A DNA stretch of 32,702 nucleotides from Alphaproteobacteria bacterium (GTDB lineage Bacteria; Pseudomonadota; Alphaproteobacteria; Acetobacterales; Acetobacteraceae), in the NCBI GenBank assembly GCA_026400845.1, contig JAPLOH010000266.1:412-33113 (forward strand). The letters are read 5' to 3'. Below are positions 1-8,410 of the stretch, one piece after another. The notes under the pieces were generated by a model. That model was not told where the DNA came from, did no database searches, and worked only from the letters and a program-made list of their open reading frames with translations. Each line of letters opens with the position of its first letter. The stretch's first letter is position 1. The position numbers were made by a program, and so were the translations under genes.

Positions 1-1030
1 CCCCGGCGCCGCCGTCGGGCTTGCCGAAAGCGGAGAATGCGAAGAACGGCTGGGTGGCCAGCATCGCATCCCAGCCGTCGCGGTCGAGGAACAGGCGCTC
101 GGGGGGCAGCGGGCGGTACGGCGTCTCGCCGTCGCGCGGCACGGCGCGGCGGGCGGCGTAGTGGTCGGCGATCATCTCCAGGCGCGCGTTCAGCACGTCC
201 GCGCCCTGGTGGTCGAGGCTGACGGAGGCGCCGGGCAAATAGTCGAGCAGGGTTTCCATGGTGTCGTGGAACAGCGGCACCCAGTGTTCCATGCCGGGAT
301 GGCGGCGGCCGTCGGAAATCGAGAGGTAGATCGGATCAGTGGCGGCGGCGTTGCTGAACAGCTCGCGCCAGGCGGTGCGGAAGCGGGCGACCGACTCCTT
401 GTCGAGAAACACCTCGGAGACCGGTCGCAAAGTGAGGGATTTGACGGCGACGGCGCTGCGCTGGGTCGTGGGTTCGAAGGCGCGGATGCTTTCGATGGTG
501 TCGCCGAAGAAATCGAGCCGCACCGGCTCGGGCAGGCCGGCGGGGAAGATGTCCATGATGCCGCCGCGGGTGGCGTATTCGCCGGGCTCCATCACGGTGG
601 CGGCACGGCCGTAGCCGTTGGCTTCGAGGAAGCGGGTGACATCCTCCGGCTTCACGATGGCGCCGACGGCGAGCACCAGGCTGGCGTCCTGGAACACATG
701 GCGGGGCGGCACGCGCTGGATGAGGGCGTTGACGGTGGTCAGCACGATGCGCGGGCGGGTGGGCTTCTCCAGCAGCCGGGCGAGGGTGGCGATGCGTTCG
801 GAGACGAGTTCCGGGTTGGGCGAAACGCGGTCGTACGGCAGGCAGTCCCAGGCGGGGACGCGCAGGATCTCGGCCTCGGGCGCGAAGAAAGCCAACGCCT
901 CGGCGAGACGGGCCATGCGCGAGTCATCGCGGGCGGCATGCAGCAGCGGCCCGGGGTGCTCGGCGGCGCGGCGCGCGAGGAGTTGGGCGTCCCACCCCTC
1001 GGGCGCGCCGTAGACGGTGACCGCGCTCAT
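1..1030 (-). CDS. mfd: Transcription-repair coupling factor Mfd, N-terminal part (runs off the window)
   Basis: Mfd is an ATP-dependent translocase that displaces stalled RNA polymerase and recruits UvrA for transcription-coupled repair. The window holds about 343 codons from the ATG at 1030 (complement), covering the UvrB-like N-terminal module. Recognisable stretches are the early VPAWDCLPYDRVSPNPE region, then EPGEYATRGGIMDIFP and VRLDFFGDTIESIR, all characteristic of the Mfd/UvrB fold. The RNAP-binding and helicase domains lie outside the window. The start codon overlaps the stop of sdhE (TGA at 1027-1029) as an ATGA junction, so the two genes are probably translationally coupled. The sdhE-mfd order divergent from recG is common in alphaproteobacteria. 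The identification is firm; only the 3' end is missing. Confidence 0.95.
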   Translation of the reverse strand, partial: MSAVTVYGAPEGWDAQLLARRAAEHPGPLLHAARDDSRMARLAEALAFFAPEAEILRVPAWDCLPYDRVSPNPELVSERIATLARLLEKPTRPRIVLTTVNALIQRVPPRHVFQDASLVLAVGAIVKPEDVTRFLEANGYGRAATVMEPGEYATRGGIMDIFPAGLPEPVRLDFFGDTIESIRAFEPTTQRSAVAVKSLTLRPVSEVFLDKESVARFRTAWRELFSNAAATDPIYLSISDGRRHPGMEHWVPLFHDTMETLLDYLPGASVSLDHQGADVLNARLEMIADHYAARRAVPRDGETPYRPLPPERLFLDRDGWDAMLATQPFFAFSAFGKPDGGAG

Positions 1031-1299
1031 GAGCCGGCGGCGTCCTTGATGGCGCGCAGCATCGGCGAATCGACGTCCTGCGGAATCGGCAACCGCCCGG
1101 TCAGCCAATCCGCCAGGAACGTGTCGGGCAGTTCCATGATCTCCTCCAGCGCGTCCATATCAGCCGCGCTGAGGCTGGCCAGGCGCGCGGCGACGAAGCC
1201 GCCGATCAGCAGGTCGGTTTCATGGGTGCCGCGATGGGTGGCGCGGAAAAGCAGGCGTCGGCGGCGGGTCTCGTCGCGCGTGAGGGGATGGTCGGTCAT
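1027..1299 (-). CDS. sdhE: Succinate dehydrogenase assembly factor SdhE (FAD assembly factor, DUF339/Sdh5 family)
   Basis: This is a 90-residue protein. SdhE family proteins help covalently attach FAD to the succinate dehydrogenase flavoprotein subunit in the cytoplasm. The sequence shows the family pattern: an N-terminal RRRRLLFRATHRGTHETD stretch, where the RGxxE-type motif contacts the flavoprotein, then an acidic helical part with LEEIMELPDTFLADWLTG. I chose the ATG at 1299; an upstream in-frame ATG would extend back into the recG side and adds nothing family-like. No Shine-Dalgarno sequence precedes 1299, and the best promoter match puts the transcript start only a few bases upstream, so the message may be nearly leaderless. 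It is followed by mfd with overlapping stop and start codons. Confidence 0.93.
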   Translation of the reverse strand: MTDHPLTRDETRRRRLLFRATHRGTHETDLLIGGFVAARLASLSAADMDALEEIMELPDTFLADWLTGRLPIPQDVDSPMLRAIKDAAGS

Positions 1300-1310
1300 G
1301 GATGGCTTGT

Positions 1311-1339
1311 CATATACGCGTGGCATTGCGCAGTGTCAG
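1311..1339 (-). promoter_or_regulatory. Candidate sigma70-type promoter for sdhE-mfd
   Basis: On the minus strand there is CTGACA (1334-1339), a 17-base spacer and TATATG (1311-1316). The -35 matches TTGACA at 5 of 6 positions and the -10 matches TATAAT at 4 of 6. Transcription would begin near 1304, about five bases before the sdhE ATG. The prediction rests only on these two hexamers and their spacing. Confidence 0.42.
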
Positions 1340-1342
1340 CCC

Positions 1343-3376
1343 GTGGAAACCGATCCCCTCGCGCCCCTTTTCGCACCCCTGACCAGCCTGCGCGGCGTTG
1401 GCGACGCGGTGGGCAAGCTGATGGCGCGCGCCATCGGCGGCAGCGAGGTGATCGACCTGCTGTATCACCTGCCCGAAAGCTACATCGACCGCCGCACCCG
1501 GGCGACGCTGCGGGATGCCAAGCCCGGCGCGGTGGTGACGTTGGAGGTCGAGGTGATCCGTATCGAGCCACCCGGCACGCCGCGCCAGCCCACCCGGGTG
1601 GTGGTGGGCGATGCCACCGGGTTCGGCGAATTGCTGTATTTTCAGCGCTTTCCCACCGGCAAGCTCAACCCCGGTGGCAAGTACCTGGTCTCCGGCAAGT
1701 TCGATGATCGCCGCCAGATGGTGCACCCCGACCACGTCACCCCGGCCGACCGGGCGGGGATGCTGCCGGTGTTCGAGCCGGTGTGGCCGCTGACGGCGGG
1801 GCTGTTCGGCTGGCACCTGCGCCGCCCCGTCGCCGAGGCGGTGGGCCGCGTGCCGCCGCTGGCAGAGTGGCATGACCCGGCGCTGCTGAAGCGCGAGAAA
1901 TGGCCTCCCTTCGCCGAGGCGCTCAAGGGCTTGCAGGTGCCCGACAGCCCGCCGCCACCCGAACTGCGCCGCCGGCTGGCCTATGACGAGCTGCTGGCCG
2001 GGCAGATCGCCCTCACCATCGTGCGCAACCGCAACCGCGAGCGCCCGGGCCGCGCTATGCTTGGCACCGGCGTGATGCGTGCCCAGGCGCTCGCCGCCTT
2101 CGGGCACAAGCCGACCCACGCACAAAACGAGGCACTGGCCGAAATCGACGGCGACCTGGCGGCGCCCCGGCGGATGCTCCGCCTGCTGCAAGGCGATGTC
2201 GGTTCCGGCAAGACGCTGGTGGCGATCCTTGCGATGCTGCGCGCGGTCGAATCGGGCGCCCAGGCGGCGATCATGGCGCCCACCGAGCTGCTCGCGCGCC
2301 AGCACATCCGCACGCTGGAGCGCATCTCCCCCGTGCCCGCGGCGCTGCTGATCGGGGCGGTCAAAGGCAAGGCGCGGGCGAAAATACTCGCCGGTCTCGC
2401 GGATGGCTCGCTGCCCATCGTGGTCGGCACCCATGCGCTGGTGCAGAAAGGGGTGGAGTTCCACGACCTCGGCCTCGCCGTGATCGACGAACAGCACCGC
2501 TTCGGCGTCGATCAGCGCCTCCTGCTCGGCGCCAAGGGCGACGCGACCGACGTGCTGGTGATGACCGCGACGCCAATTCCACGCACGTTGCTGCTCACCC
2601 AATGGGGCGAGATGACGGTGAGCCGCATACGCGACAAGCCGGCCGGGCGCACGCCGGTGCGCACCACGCTGCACAAGCTCTCCACCATGGCGGACGTGGT
2701 GGCGGCGATTTCCCGCAAGCTCGACGAAGGGGCGCGGGTCTACTGGGTGTGTCCGCTGGTGGAGGAAAACGCGGACCTCGATCTCGCTGCCGCCGAGGCG
2801 CGCTACGCCGATCTGCGCCAGCATTTCGGCGCTGCGGTCGGCCTCGCCCATGGCCGCCAGGACAGCGCGGTGCGCGAGGCCGCCCTCGCCGATTTCGCCG
2901 CCGGGCGCACGCGGTTGCTGGTGGCGACCACGGTGATCGAGGTCGGCGTCGATGTGCCCGAGGCCAGCGTGATGGTGGTGGAGCATGCTGAGCGCTTCGG
3001 CCTCGCCCAGCTCCACCAGCTGCGCGGCCGGGTCGGGCGTGGCGCCGCGGTCAGCTTCTGCCTGATGCTGCATGACGATTTCATGCTGCCCTTCGCCCGC
3101 AAGCGCCTGCTGCTGCTGCGTGACACCGAGGACGGGTTTCGCATCGCCGACGAGGATTTTCGCCTGCGCGGCGGCGGGGACCTGTTGGGCACCAAGCAAT
3201 CGGGCATCGCCCATCCGATCGACGACGAGGACCTGCTGCACATGGCCGGGCAGGACGCGGCACTGCTGTTGCAGAAGGACCCGCGGCTGGATCAGACTGA
3301 CCGCGGCAAGGCTGCCCGCCCCCTGCTGCGGCTGTTCGGCCGAATGGCCGCCTTCCGCACCATCCATTCGGGGTGA
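1343..3376 (+). CDS. recG: ATP-dependent DNA helicase RecG
   Basis: RecG is a branch-migration helicase that reverses stalled forks and resolves Holliday junctions and R-loops. The 677-residue product has the family order. An N-terminal wedge/OB module begins with PLAPLFAPLTSLRGVG and continues through YHLPESYIDRR. The SF2 helicase core has Walker A GDVGSGKT (from residue 284), a DEQH box (residues 382-385), TATPIPRT (motif III) and QLRGRVGRG (motif VI). The C-terminal segment has FRIADEDFRLRGGGDLLGTKQSG, the TRG-type region. The GTG at 1343 gives a start matching RecG N-termini. The frame stays open far upstream on the strand opposite mfd, but that extension is antisense to mfd/sdhE and is not recG. 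It is divergent from sdhE with 43 bp between the start codons. Confidence 0.95.
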   Translation: METDPLAPLFAPLTSLRGVGDAVGKLMARAIGGSEVIDLLYHLPESYIDRRTRATLRDAKPGAVVTLEVEVIRIEPPGTPRQPTRVVVGDATGFGELLYFQRFPTGKLNPGGKYLVSGKFDDRRQMVHPDHVTPADRAGMLPVFEPVWPLTAGLFGWHLRRPVAEAVGRVPPLAEWHDPALLKREKWPPFAEALKGLQVPDSPPPPELRRRLAYDELLAGQIALTIVRNRNRERPGRAMLGTGVMRAQALAAFGHKPTHAQNEALAEIDGDLAAPRRMLRLLQGDVGSGKTLVAILAMLRAVESGAQAAIMAPTELLARQHIRTLERISPVPAALLIGAVKGKARAKILAGLADGSLPIVVGTHALVQKGVEFHDLGLAVIDEQHRFGVDQRLLLGAKGDATDVLVMTATPIPRTLLLTQWGEMTVSRIRDKPAGRTPVRTTLHKLSTMADVVAAISRKLDEGARVYWVCPLVEENADLDLAAAEARYADLRQHFGAAVGLAHGRQDSAVREAALADFAAGRTRLLVATTVIEVGVDVPEASVMVVEHAERFGLAQLHQLRGRVGRGAAVSFCLMLHDDFMLPFARKRLLLLRDTEDGFRIADEDFRLRGGGDLLGTKQSGIAHPIDDEDLLHMAGQDAALLLQKDPRLDQTDRGKAARPLLRLFGRMAAFRTIHSG

Positions 3377-3470
3377 GAGGTTGCCGCTTCTTCACGCGTC
3401 AACGGCTTGCAATGGCGCGGGTTTGCTCTATCTCCGTCAATCGCCAGGACCAGCATAAGGGGAAACTTGG

Positions 3471-4202
3471 GTGACGGCCCTGATTGAAATCGAAGGTCTG
3501 ACGAAGCGTTTCGGCGCGTTCACCGCGGTGGATGACGTGTCATTCACCGTCAAGCGCGGTGAGGTGCTGGGGTTTCTCGGCCCCAACGGCGCCGGCAAAT
3601 CCACCACCATGCGCATGCTCGCGGGGTTCATGACGCCCAGCGCCGGCACGGCGCGGATCTGCGGGCATGACGTTCAGCGCGACTCCATCGCCGCGCGCAA
3701 GGCGCTCGGCTTCCTACCCGAAGGGGCGCCGGTTTATCCGGACATGACGGTGACCGGCTTCCTCCGCTTCGTCGCCGCCGTGCGCGGCTACAACGGCGGC
3801 GAGGCGGCGGACCGGGTGGAACATGCGATCGGGCTCACCCAGCTCGACAGCGTGCGGCTGCAACCGGTGGAGACGCTGTCCAAGGGGTTCAAGCGCCGCG
3901 TCGGCCTCGCGCAATCCATGCTGCATGACCCGCCGGTGCTGGTGCTCGACGAGCCGACCGATGGGCTCGACCCCAACCAGAAGCACGAGGTGCGCGCGCT
4001 GATCGCCCGCATGGCGCCGGAGAAGGCGATCGTGATTTCCACCCATATCCTCGAAGAGGTCGGCGCGGTGTGCACGCGGGCGATCATCATCGCGCATGGC
4101 CGCATCGTCGCCGATGGCACGCCGGCCGAGCTTGAGGCCCGCCACCCCTCCGGCAAGCTCGACGACGTGTTCCGCGCCATGACGCAAGTGAAGGCGGCCT
4201 GA
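3471..4202 (+). CDS. ABC transporter ATP-binding protein, Gld/ABC-2 type (GldA-like)
   Basis: This is a 243-residue cytoplasmic ATPase. It has Walker A GPNGAGKST (about residues 37-45), a signature region LSKGFKRRVGLAQ, Walker B VLVLDEPTDGLDP and the switch histidine in STHILEE. The signature has LSKGF rather than LSGGQ, which is common in GldA-like and other ABC-2 exporters. The GTG start at 3471 is preceded by AAGGGGA at 3457-3463. The stop lies 2 bp before the next gene, and three further genes of the same system follow. It should power the membrane protein encoded next. The cargo of this exporter class is not established outside gliding Bacteroidetes, so no substrate is assigned. Confidence 0.9.
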   Translation: MTALIEIEGLTKRFGAFTAVDDVSFTVKRGEVLGFLGPNGAGKSTTMRMLAGFMTPSAGTARICGHDVQRDSIAARKALGFLPEGAPVYPDMTVTGFLRFVAAVRGYNGGEAADRVEHAIGLTQLDSVRLQPVETLSKGFKRRVGLAQSMLHDPPVLVLDEPTDGLDPNQKHEVRALIARMAPEKAIVISTHILEEVGAVCTRAIIIAHGRIVADGTPAELEARHPSGKLDDVFRAMTQVKAA

Positions 4203-4204
4203 CC

Positions 4205-4936
4205 ATGCGCAACATGCTGATCGTCGCGCGGCGCGAACTGGCCGCCTATTTCGCCACCCCCGTCGCCGTCGTGTTCATCGTCATCTTCCTGGCGCTCCAG
4301 GGGGTGCTGACCTTCAACCTCGGCAATTTCTTCGAGCGCGGCCAGGCCGACCTCGCACCCTTCTTCAACTTTCTGCCCTGGGTGTTCCTGCTGCTGATCC
4401 CCGCACTCACCATGCGCCTCTGGGCGGAGGAGCGCCGGCTCGGCACCATCGAGCTGCTGCTGACCCTGCCGATCACCCAGGGCCAGGCGGTGCTCGGCAA
4501 ATTCCTCGCCGCCTGGGCCTTCTGCGCCATCGCGCTCGCGCTCACCTTCCCGTTCATCATCACCATCAACTACCTCGGCCAACCCGACAACGGCGTGATC
4601 GCCAGCGGCTATGCCGGCGGGCTGCTGGTGGCGGGCGCCTTTCTGTCGATCGGCTCGGCCTTGTCGGCGGCGACCAAAAACCAGGTGATCGCCTTCGTGC
4701 TGGGGGTGGCGGTGTGCTTCCTTTTCGCGGTCGCCTCCTATCCGCTGGTGACCGACTTCCTGGCCAAGACCTCGCCGGCGCTGGCCGAGATCGTGCGCCG
4801 CCTGTCGGTCGCCGAGCGGTTCCAGGGCTTCACCCGCGGCGTGATTTCGCTGCGCGACGTCATCTTTTTCGCCTCCTTCATCGGGTTCTGGCTGTTCCTG
4901 AACACGGTGATCGTCGAACACCGCAAGGCGGATTGA
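4205..4936 (+). CDS. ABC-2 type permease (GldF-like)
   Basis: This is a 243-residue inner-membrane protein with about six hydrophobic segments. It begins MRNMLIVARRELAAYFATP, a typical ABC-2 permease N-terminus with an amphipathic helix before the first membrane span. It also contains LRLWAEERRLGTIELLLTLPIT-like sequence, the cytoplasmic coupling motif seen in GldF/NosY-type permeases. It lies 2 bp after the ATPase gene and 3 bp before the GldG-like gene, so the three are one transcription unit. By family it forms the membrane channel of the complex. Its length agrees with GldF-type proteins. Confidence 0.9.
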   Translation: MRNMLIVARRELAAYFATPVAVVFIVIFLALQGVLTFNLGNFFERGQADLAPFFNFLPWVFLLLIPALTMRLWAEERRLGTIELLLTLPITQGQAVLGKFLAAWAFCAIALALTFPFIITINYLGQPDNGVIASGYAGGLLVAGAFLSIGSALSAATKNQVIAFVLGVAVCFLFAVASYPLVTDFLAKTSPALAEIVRRLSVAERFQGFTRGVISLRDVIFFASFIGFWLFLNTVIVEHRKAD

Positions 4937-4939
4937 ACC

Positions 4940-6856
4940 ATGCGTCGCTTCTCCTCCTCGCTCATCGGCGTCATCGCCGTCTTCGCCTTGCTGGTCGGTA
5001 TCAACGTGCTGATCGAGACAAGGATGGGCCGCGCCCAGCTCGATCTCACCCGGCAGAAGCTCTACACGCTGAATGACGGCACGCGGAAAATCCTCGGCGG
5101 GCTCAAGGACCCGATCACGCTGCGGATGTATTATTCCCGCGCGTTGGGCGGCCGGGTGCCGGTATATGGCGCCTATGCCGACCGGGTGCGCGAGATGCTG
5201 CGCGAATACGCCGCCGTCTCCTCCGGCAAGATCAAGCTCGAATTCCTCGACCCCGAGCCCTTCAGCGACACCGAGGACCGCGCGATCGCCTTCGGCATCC
5301 AGGGCGTGCCGATCGACCAGTCCGGCGAGCAGGTCTATTTCGGCCTCGCCGGCTCCAACCTGCTGGATGACGAGCGGACCATCGCCTTCTTCCAGCCGGA
5401 GCGCGAGCGCTTCCTCGAGTTCGATCTCACCAAGCTGATCTACGAGTTGTCGAGCCCGGCGCGCCCGGTGATGGGGGTGCTGTCCTCCCTGCCGCTCGAC
5501 GGCGATCCGCGAATGATGATGATGATGCGGCAGAACCCCGGCGCGGGCGCGCCCTGGGTCTCCATGCTGCAACTCCGCCAGACCTTCACCGTGCGCAACG
5601 TGCAGCCCGACGTTCAGGCAGTCGACCCGGACATCCAGGTGCTGCTGGTGGCCCACGCGCAAAACCTGTCTGAGGGCGCCCTCTACGCGATCGACCAGTT
5701 CGTCATGCGCGGCGGGCGGCTGATGGCGATGGTCGATCCGCACAGCGAGGGCCAGGCGATGGCGCCGAACCCGACCGGCCAGCGCCCCACCGAGACCGGC
5801 AGCAATCTCGCCAAGCTGTTCGCCGCCTGGGGCATCGACTACGACCCCACCAAAGTGGTCGGCGACATCACCGGGGCATGGCGGGTGCGCGCCAATCCCG
5901 GCGACCGTGTGCAGTCGGTTGATTACGTCGCCTGGTACAATATTCGCGCCGGCGTGAACCACGAGGACCCGGCGACCGCTGATCTCTCCCAGGTCACCGT
6001 CGCCTCGCCTGGCTTCATCAGCAAGAAGGCGGGCGCGGACATCACCTTCACGCCGCTGCTCACCGCGAGCCCCAAGGCCGGGCCGCTGGCGCTGGAGAAG
6101 GTGAAGGCCAACCCCAACCCCGTCGAAATCCTCGGCAATTTCAAGAGCGAGGGTGGCCCCTACGTGATCGCGGCCCGCGTGCGCGGCGTGCTGAAATCGG
6201 CCTTCACCGAAGCCCCGCCGCCCGGTAAGGACGCGAACGGCGCCGAGGTGAAGCGGCCCGACAACTTCCCCGCCCATATCGCGGTGACCGCCGAGCCCGC
6301 AAATTTAGTGATCGCGGCGGACAGCGACATCCTGGCCGACCGGTTCTGGGTGCAGGTGCAGGATTTCTTTGGCCAGCAGCAGGCCACCCCCTTCAGCGAC
6401 AACGGCCCCTTCGTCGCCAACCTGCTCGGCACCCTCGCCGGCGGCGACGCGCTGATCGGCCTGCGCAGCCGCGGCACCTCGCTGCGCCCGTTCGAGCTGG
6501 TCGACAACATGCAGCGCGACGCCGAGGCGCGGTATCGCCAGACCGAGCGCGAGTTGCAGGCCCATCTCGACGAAACGCAGAAGAAGCTGACCACTTTGCG
6601 CACCGGGCGCGGCGAGCAGGGCGCGGCGGCGGTGATCTCCGAGCAGCAGCGCACCGCGATCGACGATTTGCGCAAGGATGTGACGGCGACGCGGGTGAAG
6701 CTGCGCAACGTGCAGCTTGAGTTGCGGCGCGATATCATCAGCCTGGAATCGCGGCTGCGCTTGTTCAACATCTTCCTGGTGCCGGCGCTGCTGACGGTGC
6801 TCGCGGTCGGGCTCGGCGTGCTGCGCCGCCGCCAGCGCGCCGCGGCACGGGCCTGA
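4940..6856 (+). CDS. GldG family auxiliary component of Gld-like ABC transporter
   Basis: This is a 638-residue protein anchored by one N-terminal membrane span (about residues 5-25) and one C-terminal span (LVPALLTVLAVGLGVL) with a basic tail. After the first span comes LDLTRQKLYTLNDGTRKIL, the GldG-type opening. The large extracytoplasmic middle region belongs to the family of uncharacterised gliding-type ABC transporter auxiliary proteins, and contains a short methionine run near residues 190-195. Residues about 530-600 are rich in E, Q, R and K with heptad spacing and probably form a coiled coil just before the second span. The gene starts 3 bp after the permease gene. In Flavobacterium, GldA/F/G act in gliding. 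In proteobacteria the complex is widespread without a settled role. Confidence 0.88.
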   Translation: MRRFSSSLIGVIAVFALLVGINVLIETRMGRAQLDLTRQKLYTLNDGTRKILGGLKDPITLRMYYSRALGGRVPVYGAYADRVREMLREYAAVSSGKIKLEFLDPEPFSDTEDRAIAFGIQGVPIDQSGEQVYFGLAGSNLLDDERTIAFFQPERERFLEFDLTKLIYELSSPARPVMGVLSSLPLDGDPRMMMMMRQNPGAGAPWVSMLQLRQTFTVRNVQPDVQAVDPDIQVLLVAHAQNLSEGALYAIDQFVMRGGRLMAMVDPHSEGQAMAPNPTGQRPTETGSNLAKLFAAWGIDYDPTKVVGDITGAWRVRANPGDRVQSVDYVAWYNIRAGVNHEDPATADLSQVTVASPGFISKKAGADITFTPLLTASPKAGPLALEKVKANPNPVEILGNFKSEGGPYVIAARVRGVLKSAFTEAPPPGKDANGAEVKRPDNFPAHIAVTAEPANLVIAADSDILADRFWVQVQDFFGQQQATPFSDNGPFVANLLGTLAGGDALIGLRSRGTSLRPFELVDNMQRDAEARYRQTERELQAHLDETQKKLTTLRTGRGEQGAAAVISEQQRTAIDDLRKDVTATRVKLRNVQLELRRDIISLESRLRLFNIFLVPALLTVLAVGLGVLRRRQRAAARA

Positions 6857-6866
6857 GGAGAGCGAT

Positions 6867-7901
6867 ATGCAACAGCGCACCTCCCTCCTCCTCGCCGTCG
6901 CCGCCGTGGCGGTGCTTGGCGCCGCCTGGCAGTTCGGCATCAGCAGCGCCCCACCCGCACAGATCGAGGTGGCGCGCGGCACGCTGGTGTTCCCCGGCCT
7001 TGCCGCGAAGCTCGGGCAGGTCAGCCGCATCGAGATCACCAGCAAGGGCGTGACGATGGGGATCGTCCAGGCCGCCGGCAAATGGGGCCTCGCCGACCGC
7101 GCCGGCTTCCCGGTGCAGCAGGACCGGCTGCGCGAGTTGCTCACCGGGCTCACCGAACTGCGCATCACCGAGGCCCGCACGTCCGACCCCACGCAATACA
7201 ACCGCCTCGGCGTGGAAGACCCCTCCCCCACCGGCACCGCCAACCTGCTCCGTCTGCTCAGCGCCGATGGCAAGCCGATGCTGGAACTGATCGTCGGCCA
7301 TCGCCGCGTGCGCACCCAGGGCAGCGTACCCGAGACCCTGTTCATCCGCCGGCCCGGCGAGGCGCAGTCCTGGCTGGCCGAGGGGCGCCTACCGCTCGAC
7401 GCCGACCCGCAACTGTGGTTCGAGCGTGACATCGTCAGCATCCCCGCCGCCAGGATCGCCAAAGTGGTGGCCACCCGCGGCGATATCGCGCTGGAATTCG
7501 GCCGCACCGACGGGGCCTTCGCCCTGGTGGCGCCCACCGAGCATCCCAAGCTCGATGACTACCGCATCGAGGAAGTCAGCCGCGCGCTCGACGCGCTGAC
7601 GCTCACCGATGTAAGGCCCGCGGCCGAGCAGCCAGGCGAGAAAATCGGTACCGCACTCATCACCACCACCGACGGCATGCTGGTGACCGCCACGCTGTTC
7701 AAGACCGAGAAAGACCTCTGGGCCCAGTTCGCCGTGGTCGGCAGCGATGCCGCCAAGGACGCCGCCGCGGCGCTAGCGGCACGGGTGCATGGCTGGGCCT
7801 ATCAGCTCGGGGTGTGGAAGGAAAAATCCTTCCTGCCGACCATGGACGACCTTAAAGCCAGCGAGCCAGAGAAAACCGGCGACGCGCCGGCCAGCGAGTG
7901 A
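6867..7901 (+). CDS. DUF4340 domain-containing protein of the Gld-like ABC operon
   Basis: This is a 344-residue protein with a single N-terminal hydrophobic segment (LLLAVAAVAVLGAAWQF) that should act as a membrane anchor or signal. The remainder is a periplasmic domain of the DUF4340 type, recognisable from the WGLADRAGFPVQQDRLRELL and YNRLGVEDP stretches and a later RFWFERDIVSIP-like region (here LWFERDIVSIPAARI). DUF4340 genes habitually follow GldG-like genes, as here. A GAGGAGAG ribosome site lies between the GldG-like stop and this ATG. The stop TGA overlaps the GTG start of the NUDIX gene. The function is unknown; context suggests a periplasmic subunit of the exporter. Confidence 0.85.
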   Translation: MQQRTSLLLAVAAVAVLGAAWQFGISSAPPAQIEVARGTLVFPGLAAKLGQVSRIEITSKGVTMGIVQAAGKWGLADRAGFPVQQDRLRELLTGLTELRITEARTSDPTQYNRLGVEDPSPTGTANLLRLLSADGKPMLELIVGHRRVRTQGSVPETLFIRRPGEAQSWLAEGRLPLDADPQLWFERDIVSIPAARIAKVVATRGDIALEFGRTDGAFALVAPTEHPKLDDYRIEEVSRALDALTLTDVRPAAEQPGEKIGTALITTTDGMLVTATLFKTEKDLWAQFAVVGSDAAKDAAAALAARVHGWAYQLGVWKEKSFLPTMDDLKASEPEKTGDAPASE

Positions 7902-8344
7902 GCCGGGAGTATCCCGCGCGGCCGATCATCGGCATCGGCGTCGTCGTGCTGCGGCCGACTTCGGACGGGGTGGGGGAAGTGCTGTTGATCCGCCGCGGCA
8001 AGGCGCCGAACTACGGCACTTGGAGCCTGCCCGGCGGCGCGCAGGAGGTCGGCGAACCCGCCGAGGCGGCCGCCCGGCGGGAGTTGCTGGAGGAGACCGG
8101 CGTCACCGTCGGCACCCTGCATCTCGCCGCCCATGTCGACAGCATCACCCGCGATCCGGACGGGCGGGTGCGCTATCACTACACCATCGTCGATTTCGCC
8201 GGGCGCTGGGAAGCCGGTGCCCCCGTCGGCGACAGTGATGCTGCCGAAGCGCGTTTCGTGCGGCTCTCCGAAATTGCCGGCTACAAGCTGTGGAGCGAAG
8301 CCTACCGGGTGATCGACATCGCGCGCGAGCTGCTCGGGGTCTGA
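7898..8344 (+). CDS. NUDIX hydrolase
   Basis: This is a 148-residue cytoplasmic protein with a complete Nudix box, GX5EX7REUXEEXGU, seen as GAQEVGEP..RRELLEETGV around residues 49-70. The glutamates coordinate the Mg ions that cleave X-linked nucleoside diphosphates. Length and opening (ARPIIGIGVVVLR then VLLIRRGKAPNYGTWSLPGG) resemble ADP-ribose / NADH pyrophosphatase-like Nudix proteins, but the substrate cannot be read from sequence. The GTG start at 7898 overlaps the DUF4340 stop by four bases (GTGA), so it is probably translated by coupling as the last gene of the Gld-like operon. No functional link with the transporter is evident. Confidence 0.92.
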   Translation: MSREYPARPIIGIGVVVLRPTSDGVGEVLLIRRGKAPNYGTWSLPGGAQEVGEPAEAAARRELLEETGVTVGTLHLAAHVDSITRDPDGRVRYHYTIVDFAGRWEAGAPVGDSDAAEARFVRLSEIAGYKLWSEAYRVIDIARELLGV

Positions 8345-8410
8345 TCCCCGTGCGGGGTTTCAAAATTTGCCGAACTGGCGCGTTGGGGGCGGATATGTTA
8401 CCGCTGGGGC

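Noticed and set aside
161-1342. Open extension of the recG frame upstream to about position 161
   Set aside because: It is antisense to mfd and sdhE, carries no RecG-like sequence, and is the usual stop-free shadow frame of GC-rich DNA.
1310-3367. 685-codon minus-strand frame opposite recG
   Set aside because: Same shadow pattern; recG on the plus strand has all helicase motifs.
3788-6277. 829-codon frame on the minus strand opposite the Gld-like operon
   Set aside because: Composition is low-complexity His/Gly/Glu/Arg-rich, with no domain, and it lies exactly opposite well-identified genes.
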